Source of the DNA: Nymphaea colorata
Lineage: Eukaryota; Streptophyta; Magnoliopsida; Nymphaeales; Nymphaeaceae
NCBI RefSeq assembly: GCF_008831285.2
Contig: NC_045144.1
Span: forward strand, 19,297,716 to 19,361,715
Direction: 5' to 3'
DNA: 64,000 nt
Each line of letters opens with the position of its first letter. Position 1 is the stretch's first letter. The notes below the pieces were generated by a model. That model was given only the letters and a program-made list of their open reading frames with translations. It ran no database searches and was not told where the DNA came from. The position numbers and the translations under genes are program-made. Positions 44,409 through 56,812 of this stretch are shown here, in pieces.

Positions 44409-47400
44409 GCCTGGCCTTGCACCCTCCCCTAGCGGTGTTGGGCTTTTGAACCTCTTCTCGTTCACACAAAGAAGGGCACTCGAATTTGCTCTCATATCCT
44501 ATAATACCCATATTACATTCACTAATATTTCATTATCATATTTTATGTGCGTTTTTAGGCGTCGTTAGGACTCAATATAAGGTGTATTTACTTTCATACA
44601 CGTAAAGGTTTTGTGCGTATCTTGTTTGTGGTTCGAATAAGTAGTTGATCCATGTCCAGATCCAATAAGACATGAACTAAATCACGCTTGGGGAATTCTT
44701 CATTGCTTTTGACCTTTGTATATCAAACAAAGCCAGTAGTGATCCGCGCCGCTCCCATGCCTTTGTGCATTAGAAGAGAAGTGCTTATATCATCTTCTTC
44801 TTCTTCGACTTTGCGGTTTGTTCCCTATCAGTATCGAACTGGTAACGTCCTGCAAACTTGTCATTTCTACAGGTTTTCTTTGCCTTCTATTAGTCCAGTG
44901 GAGACCTTGTAGGTCCTAGCCTTTATTTTTCAGATAGTAGGCAAATGCTTTTGTAATAGTTGCAGAAATTTGAATTGCAATTTCTAGCACTGTGAGCAAA
45001 CGTGTGAATCAGTTCAAACGTTTCTGCTTTAAGATTTCACTATACAAAAGTTCATCAATTATATATTTTCAGTGGTCACAGAAGCCGCGAAAATTTGCCA
45101 AAGGGCAACTGCATTTTCATCTTCATGTGTTGGAAGGGCAGTGTATAACCTGAACAAATACACATGATCATGTGAAGCAAGTCTGCAGGCACAGGCAATG
45201 GTGGAGATAAGAGCAGCCCAGCCTGGTCTGAACAGTCCAACCAGCCTTTGGTACATTGTTCACGGCCTTGAGCTTACCATCTCGGCCTTAAACTGTTTCT
45301 GGTCTTGTCTGGTCTACACTTCGTGGACTGTAGCTGAGTTTTCTGAAAAAAATGTCATGAACAATTCTTAGCACTCATCTTCACCTACATATTATTATTA
45401 TTATCTAAGAAAGAAAAGGGACTGAGCATGTGAAACAAGACCTACCAAGCATAGCTTGGACGCATTGAGGTTGAAGCACACTTTGGAGGGACCCTCATCG
45501 ACAAGTGATTGATAGATTTCCCTTCAGTTACCACAGTCCACTACTTATCTAGCTAGAGAAGAAAAGTATGAGGTACCGTGTTCAGCCACCAACTGGGGAA
45601 TGGGGATGCCAACGGTCAGGTTTGTGTTCAATGTCAGAACAAGACTGGGAACCCAAATTTCTTAGTCTTGCTTGTTTATCCTGCAGTAACCTGTTGATGT
45701 ATACTATGCAACACTTTCTTCGCAATAAACTAATAGCACACAACAGCTAAAGGCCTAGAGAATCTGACATGCTTCCACAATTCAACTTAATACAAGCCAC
45801 TTTCCAGAAAGGAATCCACACAAAAAAACCATGATGTTTGGTGCACACACCTTAAAGGGGTTCTAGCCTGAGCTAAGGGCACCCATAAATTTCATTCAAA
45901 TCAGACCAAGTTTCAAGGGCATAAAAGGCTTTCAAAGACAAACATTTTCGAATTTTCTAAAGCAAAGGGAAAAGTGAAGAAGATACTGAAGGAGAAAACA
46001 ACAGATTGAAGCACCAATATGTTCACAAATGGTTGAATACTGGTTGACGCAGCTTCTCTTCATGGGAGAGACTACTGCTGGCTTATGACCAGAAGCAGCA
46101 CCACAATTTTGTCAAGAATGAAAACATGTTCATGAATGGTCCAGAAACAATTATCATCCAAAATAAGCTATGCCTGTTAAATCCCATTTCCAGACCCTTT
46201 TCTTGCAATTGGCAAGGAATCAGGTAAACCTCAAAAGAAAGCTTCAAGGTGTAAAATGGCAAGGCTGGAGTCTAAATGTGCTGCACATTTTGGCGTGATT
46301 TGGCAAACCCTCCCCAACCTTAGTTTTCTTCATTGTCAAGAGAAAAGTTCAAGATGACAACCAGAACATAGGACAGTTCACAAAAAAACACATAATCTGG
46401 CATCTTCTTTTCCAACAAACAAAGGCATCAAATGGTAAAGTATCATTAACAACAACAACAACGATGATTTCAGTCTCGCAGCTAGGTTTAAGAATAATTA
46501 GTCAGTTACTATTGTTGGAAAAATGCACTTATGCTCAACAATTCTACAGAAAATAGGGGAACTCTCAATAGGCATTATGCAGAGGCATTTCAAAGGCACA
46601 ACACAAGCCATTTCTGTGGGTTTTTCCATTTGAAAGCACAAGTAGACATGCCACAACGGCAAGCTGCATTTTTCCAGATGTATAGCTTTAAATTCATTCA
46701 ACATGACCAAACTGCAATGTGCTACTACAGATTTGATTTCCTATTTCTTTTTCTAGGATGAAGAGAAAAATGTAGTATTTTGTGGTTCCTTTGTGCTATA
46801 GGGTTGCATGGAATAATTCCAGTTACAGAAGCAATTATGGAGAACATGCAAGATTTATGCTACCATTTTCTGGAGAGTATGCAACAATTAGTCCACAACC
46901 ATTATCTACTAAGTACAGGTAGATGTATGTACAAAATCTCAAGATTTTCCATGAAGTGAGTATACAATTAGAAATTAGTTACTGACAATATCCTTTGAGA
47001 GAGAGCCTATTAAATAACTATTTGAGAATTTACATTGTTAGATATTTTTATTGTCAAAGTACAGAAATTAGAAGCCTACCTCCAAATGTTTGATTATTCT
47101 TTAGTCGTTGCAAGAGGACATTCCAGTCTACACTTTCCATCCATAAGTGTTTGAATCTAAAATTTAGATAGTGGATATACAACAACATCACATAATCTTA
47201 GCATGTAGGTAGTAAAATTGTGAACATGGCAGTCATGAAAGAAGTTTAAGAGCAAGTATAAATAAAGAAAATTTGTAAAAGCGTAGCAATTCACAAAAAT
47301 TACATGTATAAGAGCTACAGATGATTTAAACTAGAGAAAAGAAATTTCACAGTGTACACATTTGGAGAAGAACAAAGAACAAAAGATTAAGCACAAACAA

Positions 47401-47583
47401 AGATGGCATCAGTCGATGCACTTATCTTGTCAAATTTACAAGGCATACCATTCAACCAGAAAAACGTGGCATGCCTAAGACAAATTTACCCTAGTAGCTT
47501 TGACAGTTTATTTGAGGATATCCAAGTGAAATGATGTGTTTGGACAATGAAACCTTCGCTAACTGCTTCCTCCACTAACTGCT
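44409..47583. other. Intergenic DNA with two protein-like minus-strand segments
   Basis: At 45059-45256 the minus strand is open with a protein-like composition (GLFRPGWAALISTIACACRL), and a second short open segment (EIYQSLVDEGPSKVCFNL) lies at about 45440-45530. I do not recognise either and cannot connect them by convincing splice sites. The rest, including the 3' flank of the MFS gene, shows no feature. Confidence 0.3.
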
Positions 47584-50177
47584 TCATGAGCGGGCTTTCC
47601 CATATAGATTAGCATAAACAGTCTTGGTCCTATACACAAGAATCATGCTCAACATAACAGCAAGAATACATAGCCCTGACATTATGATCAGAGTTACAAA
47701 GAAACAAACAGCGCCAACACACTTCAGTGAATCCTCTACATTCAGCATGCCAAGTGTCGTCCTTCCCAGAATGGCTAATGAACCCCACGGGTGGTGATCA
47801 ATCTGAGCCTGCTTCTCGGCCTCATGGTCATAAATGGTGCTAGCGATCAACCCAGAAAACACTAAAGAACCTGCAGGGTTTGCTAATGTCAGGAAATTGT
47901 ACAAGGCCCCAAAATTTTTCAGCCCAAACAGTTCGGAAGCAGCAGCAGGCACAATTGCCCAGTGGGCACCATAACCAAGACCGATCAACAGTGTGCCAAT
48001 GTACATGGCCCCAGGAAATGCCATTGCAACAGAGAAGTGCCCAATTGTCATGATAACCTGTGAAACAGCCAATGCGATTGGCCTTGGATATGCATATTCC
48101 CTGCAGACCACCATATTCATAAGCATAGAGAAGGAAAAACAAAGCTGCATATAAAAACAGTTCATGCCCCAGAGATTATTTTAGAGTGATAAATTTGAAA
48201 ATGTTTACGTTGCTTTCTGCTAAGACTAGCTTCTAAAAAGTATATCCTTCTAAAAACCATTATCCAAGATCATGTGTGATAGAAAATAAACATGCTACTA
48301 AGAGAAACATATAGAAGTCATAGACTACCAAGCTAATGTGGAAGGATCATGAAAATGCACATCCAGCCAAATCAGTTCAATGAATTACGGAGAAAAAAAA
48401 GCAGTGAGAATCTGACAAAAATTATTTAGAGATAGATAGACTTACTTAACAACAATTTCGGAGAAATAGCCTCCACCGACACGTCCAAGAAAGTTCCAGA
48501 TGCTAATCATTGACACGAATATATGTGTATTGTCATACCCCAGGGACTGACTCATCTGACCCAGGTTATCAATGACAGTTAAACCTGATCCTGAACCCAG
48601 AAGCAAAGAAAACCATAACAGCCAAAAATCTGCCTTGATAAGTGCCTGCATCAAGGTGAAGTCTTCTCCTCTGCGTGGCCCCTTCCTCCTTTTGACTCTT
48701 ACGGCACCATCAGCTGCTGCTTGAAAAAGACGTGCCTGCAAATGGGCAATTCTCTTTTCTCTCTCCAATGCAGGAAGCAAATCCACTTCCCGAGGTTTTT
48801 CATCCTCAACCTCACTGAGTATAACCTCATTGATGTTGCTGGATTGCCCTGCTTTGCTGGATTCTTCTTGAGCTTGAGGCAGCAGATTTTCTTTGATATC
48901 TGATCCTGGATTCAGATAGCAGCTCATTGTCAGTGGTATGACAATAGGAGCCAACAGAAGCAGGAACAACAGAATAGTGAACACTGTCACTATTGATCGA
49001 CGCAAATCAACCAAATCCTCCAGAAGCATGACACCCATCAAATATGCTGCTAAAATCAGACATATGCTATACACAAATGTGAAACTAGAACCGTCAGAAG
49101 CATTAACTTGTCTGTGCCCTCCCACAGGCCGCACGATAAACATCAGACCAATGGCCACAATGGTAGGTCCAACAGCAACCATATATATCATTGCTGCTTT
49201 ATCAGGAGCAAACACCAATGCATATATCTGGCTCAAAATAGCCCCACTCAGGCCTGCAAATCCTTTCAATATTCCAACTATTGGACCTCTGTTCTTGGGG
49301 AAATTTTGCACACACGAAACCAAGGCAGCCGTGTTGAAGTAGGTCTCTCCATTTGTCCCAACGAATATAAGTAGACACATCTGCAACAATTAGGAGGAGT
49401 TAGTGCCGGGGACGGCTAATCAGTTTTCTTTGCCACGGCCATGAAACACTAAAATAAAACCAAATAGCTTCACTAAACCTGAAGATCGTGAAACATCAAA
49501 TTGCATGGCAACCTGTCCACAAGCCACAAGGCTTTTGAACGCAGGCATGAGATTAAAAATTTTGCCATACAAGCAAATCTACTAATCAACAAAAGCAGGA
49601 GCACAGATGAACGTCCAAGAGTCAGATCTGTGCATTGAACTCCTAGAAGGCTAGAAGACATCAGCACTCCATGGATTCCAGGTCTTATATTTAAAACTTA
49701 GATCACATAATTTAAAATTCTCCTAACCGTAATGAGATGCAATCGCAGCTGTTCTTCGGAGCTCGTGATACACTTTCACCAATACAGATATTGGCATGCA
49801 GATCAAAATACCAAAGAGAAATAAAGAAATTTACTCACAACCCATAGCGGCACAGTGGGAACCCTGTGGGTGACAACCAGCCAAAGCCATCCATAGCCAA
49901 TGAAATTCTTAATAGCACCAATGGAGATAACACCCCATGTGGGCAATATCTCACACAAACTCCCTGCAAGAAACCCAACGCAGTCACCCAAATCCTTTGC
50001 AACCCCCAACCTAGCAATCTGCTTCTGGTTATAACCCAGCGAACTCTTTATGGCAGGAGATATGCTTCCAAAAAGATACCCAATTCCTGCACAAGACTGC
50101 AACCACATCGATGCAACGAAAACAAGCCATCTGCTATTGAGGAACTGCGCCATTCTCCCCCCGCTGTGGCTTGTCAT
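47584..50177 (-). CDS. Nodulin-like/NFD4-type major facilitator superfamily transporter
   Basis: Three exons on the minus strand: 49839-50177 (113 codons), 48446-49380 (311 codons plus 2 nt) and 47584-48100. All have GT-AG borders and give 596 residues. The N-terminal half is a Nodulin-like domain (SRWLVFVASMWLQSCAGIGY; VGTNGETYFNTAALVSCVQ; RGPIVGILKGFAGLSGAIL). A charged cytosolic loop follows, with VKRRKGPRRGEDFTLMQAL. The C-terminal MFS half has GSGSGLTVIDNLGQ, LGRVGGGYFSE and GLGYGAHWAIVPAAASELFG. About 12 membrane segments are visible. Relatives are plasma- or endomembrane carriers whose substrate is mostly unknown. The start is the first ATG in frame (MTSHSGGRMAQF); a second ATG is 8 codons later. 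The last exon ends in a short basic tail (LYGKARS). It appears intact. Confidence 0.92.
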
Positions 50178-52516
50178 GTTCACTTCCTATGGTAAAAATA
50201 ATCAATGAATCAACACTACCCACTTGATATATGCTTGTGGGTACCTCAGAAAGCCATTTCTTTTGCCTTTATTTCACGATTTTTGGTGGTGGGTGATCGT
50301 CCTATTTAACAGTAACCAGTTGAGATCTCTTTGCTGGTATCTCTGAATGGCTGAAAATCCATCCGTTGCCTGCCCCTCATGTTCGTGTTAATTTTCTGTC
50401 CTCTTCCATGCTTGCCGATTATGACGTCCTCGCGGATATCGCTGGACACAACACATTTTTGCGTTCCATCACGTGTCTCTCCCTCTCTCTCCTCTCTCTC
50501 TCTCTCTGTATTAATGCAAATGACGCACAGGAAACCAGGAGCATTCTTATCTCCTACGTGTCAGGATTTTCGTTTTTTTCCTGAGATGGCTCGTAACTTT
50601 TCACAAGAGGGGCGGCTTGAATTGGATTTGACATTCAGAAATAAATGTTTGTCTTTGTTCTCGGCAGACACAGAGAAATACACAAAATATTTAGAACCAT
50701 GCACTTCCATGCGAAAGTGGGGAACGAGTGGTGACGATTTGGTATTTATGACTAAAACGACAGCCACCAAGTGTTCGATCTCTCTTTTTTTTTTCTCTGT
50801 TTTTTGTTTTCTTTTTTGGTGTGTGGGGTTTAACTTATTGAATGAGAGAAGTCAAATTTTGGACCATTTAAGGTACAAAGCTTGCTGGTTGGAGGTGTTG
50901 CTTCCGCCACTCCTACATCTATCAATCAATTCATTGCTAGTGCATTCCAGGGAGAATCTAATTTTCACTTTTAGTTGGTGGGTGAAAAGTGAAACTTACA
51001 AAACCGAGATATGAAAACATAGAGATTGTTTAGATCTTTTGTAGCTTTTCTTTGAGCAATTTAATTGAATCCTAGGAAGCAACCTTCTTGAAATGGTCTT
51101 GTGAATAGAATTATTTCAAAAAATATTTAGATAATCAATCGAACTTAGTCCAAGTATCACCTCTATGCCCCCTTTCAGTTTTTGAAAGAACCAAAATTTT
51201 ATCTATAAGCTTTAAAAAATTTAGTTTAATTTATATAAAAAATTTTGAAAAATTATATATTTCATCTTTGTTAAAATTTTGAAACTATAGCTCAGCTCAT
51301 GCTACAAAAAATTCCTACCTTCTCATTCTAAGGTGTGAGACGACGATTTGAGGAAGTTTGCATAAACTGTTCAAGCAAAAGCTAGATTGTACAAAAAATA
51401 TCAAGATAATAATACGAAAAGATTTTACAGCACCTTTTGTTACCATATCGATTCGAAATAAGATTATTTTAGTCAATTCTAGTGACGGTGCTATGAACAT
51501 ATTTCCACATAATTTATTTGCTGCAGACCAATTGTCTAAGAGTTTTAAGTAACGAAAGCATTATGTGGTCATTAAATATTTGCCAAAGTTGTCAGCGATT
51601 TGATCTCTAGGCTCTTACAATAACCTGATAATTTGTCATAAAAAATAGCTGATTCCGACAGCCCAAGTGATCCATATCACGTGAATTTGTTAGCTTTCAA
51701 AAAAATAAGAAGACTGCGGAAACCACAGGCTGATTACATTCTTTAAAACAAGAAAACGTGTTTGTCGGTTGAAAAAGCGATTCAATGACCACTGTAAGAA
51801 ATAGACAATCAGGATTCCAATGGCGTAGTCTATTATGATTGTTCAAATTATGGTTAAAAAGTTTAGAACTGTACAACTAGTCGAACCAACTCCACTCGGA
51901 CCGAATTCATTCGGCTAAGCTTGACTCGAGTTCGACTTGTTTGAGCTCGAACTTAACTGAAAACCCGAGCTTTTAAACAAGTTGAACTTAAGACTAAACT
52001 CTAAGTAAGCTTGTTTAATCAAGGTTATATATATTTTTTATAATTTCCAAACTTAAAACTAAGGGAAATGGCAAGCCAAATGGGGAGTTGGTAAATGAAC
52101 TTAAATGAGTCGAGCTCGAGCCAGAACTTGGCTTATTGAGTCGCGTTTGACCTAACCTTGTACAATCTACTCGAGTTCCAGCTGAGCAATATGTGTAGTT
52201 TCATAACATAGACCAAATTTGAGCTTGTTATCCAACTAGGAGCCAGTGGCCGAGCCACATGGTGGCTAGTGTGGGCAGTTGCCCACACCAGCCTCACAAA
52301 CTTTACTTATTTTTATGTTAATAAATATATAGGTACTCCTTAAAACATTAAGGTTATTGAACTAGTGCCCCTACAAAATTTCTGGCTCTGCTAATGCCAG
52401 GAACAGATAAAATGATATGTTTCCATTCTACTCAAATGCTGGATCATAGACTCTAACAAATTTCAATTCGTTTTAAAAGATAGGGTCCGTTTCAAGTCTA
52501 AATCCAAATATCAATG
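50178..52516. other. Upstream region of the MFS gene and intergenic DNA
   Basis: A CT-rich leader-like tract lies at 50477-50510. A plus-strand open frame at 50379-51014 has no protein-like features (see rejected). 51150-51310 and 52240-52400 contain MITE-type fragments (GAGCCAGTGGCCGAGCCAC..TTTCTGGCTCTGC). 51880-52200 shows GAGCTCGAGC-type repeats. Confidence 0.4.
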
Positions 52517-52529
52517 CAATAGTCAGATT

Positions 52530-52748
52530 TTTTTTTTTCCTTTAAAAGGCCCGAAGGCCCCCCCATTCCCCCTGCCTCTGGGGTCCTGAGCTGCATCGAT
52601 GTCAGCGATAGCAACGGTGCACCCTTCAGCTTAGATGTCGCGCCCTACCGCCTTAAGACACAGGAACATAGCGCTCACGGGAATCGAACTAGAGACCTGC
52701 CTTAGTACAGACCCCTAGCTCAACCAGCTACGCTATGCCCCTTGAGGC
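52530..52748 (-). mobile_element. tRNA-derived SINE with target-site duplication
   Basis: On the minus strand the element starts with a tRNA-like head with an A box (TAGCGTAGCTGGTTGAGC) and a B box (TAGTTCGATTCCC), the internal RNA polymerase III promoter. A unique GC-rich body follows and the element ends in an A-tract (T-run at 52530-52538 on the plus strand). A perfect 13-bp duplication, CAATAGTCAGATT, flanks it at 52517-52529 and 52749-52761. About 219 bp, non-coding, mobilised by LINE machinery. The perfect duplication suggests a fairly recent insertion. Confidence 0.9.
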
Positions 52749-52867
52749 CAATAGTCAGATTAAATTGAATTCAGTAAAGAGTATTTTTGAGCTTAACTTA
52801 GACCATCTATATCCCTACTTGCAAACATCAGCCCTAATCGCACTCTTTACGGTGTAATTGATTGCCT

Positions 52868-53312
52868 CAGATTTATGATCCAATATGATTTGGGATTATG
52901 ATCGGATTTGAATCAAATACCTCTGTAACCATATCTGCTTTTTTGATATTGATATATTTTGATTCACATACAAACAAATGAAAGTCATATCTCAATCTAA
53001 ATCTGAAATTTGACTTCACAATCCGAATTCGATATTTACACTCATATCTAAATCTGAATCTGAATTTTGAATAAAAATGTAAGGGCATTGAATACATAAT
53101 ATCTATTTAAAACTAAATCTGATTTGAGTAAGATCAAATATTTATGTACATTGAAATATGAATCTAAAGCCAATCAGATGTCATTTCTTAAATGTGAATT
53201 CAATTCAATTTCTTAAGATATTAAATTTTTTTCCATATCCGAGTTTTTCAGAATGATTTGGTCGGATATCCTATCCAAATTTGGATATATTGACATCTTT
53301 ATTTAAGATCCC
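52868..53312. mobile_element. Diverged copy of the ATCCGAATCC MITE family
   Basis: Same orientation as 7135-7596. Right end GGTCGGATATCC..TATATTGACATC; interior TCTGAATCTGAATTTTGAA-like words. The left end is eroded and the target duplication was not found. Confidence 0.6.
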
Positions 53313-53752
53313 TATATATATATATATATATTTATATTATGTATGTAGTATGAAAACCATGGATTTCACATTAGAATCCTCTCTCCTTTAGATATCAAAT
53401 ATATGGTTTTCAGTACAAAAAAAAATTGAAATCCATGCATATGAAATTCTCCATTTATCAGTGCAGATCTCAATATCACCTCCGATCTAGGCTATTAAAT
53501 GTAATGCCGCCTCGAACCCCCATAATCCGACGGCCAAAACTAAGTTGTTGCCCAATCAAATTTTCTTGATATCCAACTTTTATGCTCAAAATTATTGTAG
53601 TTTATTGCATATTGTTTAGATATGCATAAATGAGGGCCAATCTCCTCATTGGCAATTTAGACATTAGTAAAGTTTGGCTTTAACACTCAAGTAGTTGACC
53701 CAATAAAAAGTGGGAGAAACAAGAGAAAGATGACAAATTGTGGGGACTTTCA
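53313..53752. other. Intergenic DNA
   Basis: TA tract at about 53315-53330, otherwise AT-rich without features. Confidence 0.4.
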
Positions 53753-54066
53753 GGCCCTGTTTGGATGACATGCCTTCAAAACCTGATTCTGTAAATCAGG
53801 TTTTGAAATCTGGTTTTCTTGTGGATGCCAACACAAAAACCAGGTTTTTTCTTTTTAAACCTGGATTTTGCTTTGATGCCAAAAACCTGGTTGTTTTAAA
53901 ATCTGGATTTCTTGTGGATGCCAACACAAAAACCAGGTTTTTTTCTTTTGAAACCTGGTTTCTGCTTGGATGCCAAAAACCTGGTTGTTCAATCAGGGTT
54001 TGGGAGCCAAAAAGTGGTTTTTGGGCTCCAAAACCTCGTTTTGGGGTGTCACCCAAACAAGACTAG
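53753..54066. mobile_element. MITE with internal tandem duplication
   Basis: Ends GGCCCTGTTTGGATGACA and TGTCACCCAAACAAGACTAG are inverted repeats around TGTTTGG.TGACA. Inside, a ~88-bp unit (AATCTGG.TTTCTTGTGGAT, CAACACAAAAACCAGGTTTT, ATGCCAAAAACCTGGTTGTT) occurs twice head to tail (about 53806-53895 and 53898-53985). No coding function despite an uninterrupted frame. Confidence 0.7.
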
Positions 54067-54626
54067 TGTGAACCTGATAATATAATCAGATTAAGATTGT
54101 GATAATGATAATGGCCACAAAATTTAGTAAAAATAAGAAAAGTATGGTTATATAAAATTATGCATCACAATGAACACCTTGGCTCACTCATTAGCACTAA
54201 ATATGTTAAGATGGAGTACTGGTATGAGAAGGAACATAACTTCCCTGGCTCCTGACTTAGCAAGAAAGAAGGTAGGTCCATGCAGGGTCAAACCAAATTA
54301 AGCTTAGCCCAAGGACTCCTGAATGGTTTGAACGCAAGGTCTAGTTTGCAATCCAAACTTGGCCTATGTCACCGGACACTCATATTTATAAATTTGTAAT
54401 TCACTTATTGAAACGACCGTTACTAGAATTACTCAGTCATCTAACGAAGGCCGTTCATCTAAAGTAGATGAATGATTGAGAGAAAAACAAGAAAAAAAAT
54501 GTGTAAATTGATAGTAAATGATGAAAATACTCGTCACCTCTTTCTCCTTATTTTTCTCTTAACAATTCTTCATATTGGATCAGACAGAACATGTTCGATG
54601 ACTGGTCTAAAAAGCTAGAGTTATCA

Positions 54627-54710
<84 letters not shown>

Positions 54711-54877
54711 ACACAATATGCCATTGACATTATTTTTTGTTCTTTCTCTTTACTCTTTCTCAAACACACATGCATAGATACATGTACATACACACACTCT
54801 CTCTATTTGGCAAGAAAGGGCTGTTGGTGAGAGAAAGAGGGCGGGTAAGAGGGATAATTAAGAGCCAATCTTATTAG
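54067..54877. other. Intergenic DNA with CT/TA microsatellite
   Basis: A CT array followed by a TA array occupies about 54631-54697. No gene. Confidence 0.45.
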
Positions 54878-54885
54878 ACTCAAGA

Positions 54886-55076
54886 CCAGGATGGAGCTAG
54901 AAATTTTTCATGAGAGGGACTGAATTAAAGTTTCTAAATTTAGACTAGTGCTGAAATATCATTTTTCAAAATTTTACATAAAACAAGTGAAATTTTCTAA
55001 AATTTACATGTAATTTAAAAAAAAAAAACACTTAGATAGGGCCAAGCCCATGCAGGCCCTACCTTGGCTCCACCCT
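54886..55076. mobile_element. hAT-type MITE with perfect 8-bp target duplication
   Basis: 191 bp; ends CCAGGATGGAGCTAG and CTTGGCTCCACCCT are imperfect inverted repeats. ACTCAAGA flanks both sides (54878-54885, 55077-55084). A/T-rich interior with no coding capacity. Fragments with similar ends are at about 10731 and 21285. Confidence 0.82.
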
Positions 55077-55084
55077 ACTCAAGA

Positions 55085-56052
55085 GCGATAACCTTCACTG
55101 CCTTGGCGAGAAAAAGAAGAAAAGAATAAAGGGTATCCAATCTTGGCTATATATTAAACCTTGACTTCAAGACTGAATCTTCGTTGTCATTTGTGGCGGA
55201 CATGAACTGGCCCATATGAACCTTTATTACAATTAAAATAAAATATCATCTTCATCAATATTTCATTCAAACCTTGACCTATACAATGTTGAATCGATTG
55301 AAAGAAATTAAAGTAGCCCAAAAGACCATAGAACAATGGATGGAGGTTGCTTCGCAATAGAAATATTACGTTCTTTGAATACATTATTTCATGAATCTAT
55401 CCTAAAGATTGAAATCAAATTTTGAAATAATATAATATTCATACGACCAACAGTCTTATGGAGGCGTTAATTTGTTTACTTTGGATATGAGATTTGAGGT
55501 GATATAATTATGACTGAGTACCTCAGATTTGATAATTTGAAGTCAAATCCTCTTCCATTTTACCAAAAATATGAGGCTTTGACCATAAATTGAGGATGTC
55601 AAGTCCTTGTTTTTGCTTTTTACCCAATGGTAAAATCCAGTATTTGTTCACTATGTAGCTCTCATGTAAAAGAGATTTCAATTTAGCCCCCAATCTAAAA
55701 TATGGGACTTTTAAATGCACTTTAAGAGGGCATTTGATTGCTCTGGATTTGAAATATTTGGATCTAATGTTGGAAGTGACGTGACATACTTTTGCTGATG
55801 TGGTAAAAAAATTCATCGCAAAATGCATGGTTCATCAAACTAAAAATCTTAAGCCAGACCTAAGATTCACACAATATCATTATGCTTTTTTTGCATTGAG
55901 AAAAAGTCAGATTGAAGGGAGGACGGTTGGATCTTATATCTATCGTTCTTAAATGTTGACGATCTCAAATATAGAGCTATCATTCTATCACATGCCCCCT
56001 AAGAATTCTTACATCGACATGATATGATGGGAGGTCAATACAATACGATTAA
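55085..56052. other. Intergenic DNA
   Basis: AT-rich, with MITE-like GATTTGA/CAAATC words at 55460-55860. No gene. Confidence 0.4.
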
Positions 56053-56318
56053 GCGTGGGCATCGGGCTGGCTCGGCCTGACCCAACCCGATAAGCAGTCG
56101 AGCTTGGGCCGGCCTGACACCCGAAACCCGAGCTTGGGCTCGGCTCGGTAATTAAAACCCAAGCTCAAGCTTGACCCAATTAAATTAAAAAATATAGCAA
56201 TAAAATATTATAATTATATATAAAAATTAATAAACATTTAAAAATTTTATCGAGCCCACCTGTCAAGCTAAGCTGAGTACCGAGTATCCATCCACCGGCG
56301 GCCTTGCCCTAGTGCTCA
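56053..56318. mobile_element. GGCCCGGGC-type MITE copy
   Basis: GTGGGCATCGGGCTGGCTCG at the left; A/T core 56180-56248; GC-rich right part. Diverged. Confidence 0.5.
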
Positions 56319-56616
56319 GGCTTAGATACGATGCAAATTTGCTTATAACAGCTGACATACGGAGAGGCATTGGTAGTCTAAGCCTTTCAATATCAGACAA
56401 TAACTTGTGACATACATTGTATTGACTCCTCCTGTTGTTATTTGGGTAATGACTTTTGCATTTGTATCTAAATTCAAGCAGAAATTGAATCCCGTTAGGC
56501 GTAAACGTTGGATCTCTGCAAGATCCGATTTAAATCCAAATCCAACCAAGCCAAATTGGATAAGGACGGACTTCTGATACCAGAAACTCGGCATGTGTCC
56601 GACCCGTTAACATGCA

Positions 56617-56684
56617 TATAAAAAGCGCGTGAAGGTTTTGAAAGCAAGGTCTACCGCCTTTTCTTTCCCGCGTCCCGCGAAAAT

Positions 56685-56731
<47 letters not shown>

Positions 56732-56812
56732 CGTCGTCAACGATCGGTTGCAGTCTTCTACCTCATCGGGCTTTTAGATTCTTGTTGCGGCGATCTTACC
56801 GAGCTCTTCGAG
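56617..56812 (+). promoter_or_regulatory. Promoter and first (leader) exon of an unidentified plus-strand gene
   Basis: TATAAAA at 56617-56623 is followed ~30 bp later by a leader with a GA microsatellite (56691-56729) and ends at a strong donor, GAG then GTAAGT at 56813. GC content rises here, as in first exons. No coding exon follows within the window. If real, the gene has a long first intron that contains, or is cut by, the LTR element at 58071. Confidence 0.4.

Noticed and set aside
50379-51014. 211-codon plus-strand open frame
   Set aside because: It crosses a CT microsatellite and poly-T tracts, has Ser/Leu/Phe low complexity and no recognisable domain; probably chance.
52660-52748. 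Second tRNA gene
   Set aside because: A and B boxes are present, but the sequence continues into a SINE body with an A-tract and is flanked by target duplications; it is a SINE head.
53740-54066. 108-codon frame as a repeat protein
   Set aside because: The frame is produced by the tandem unit inside a MITE with inverted ends.
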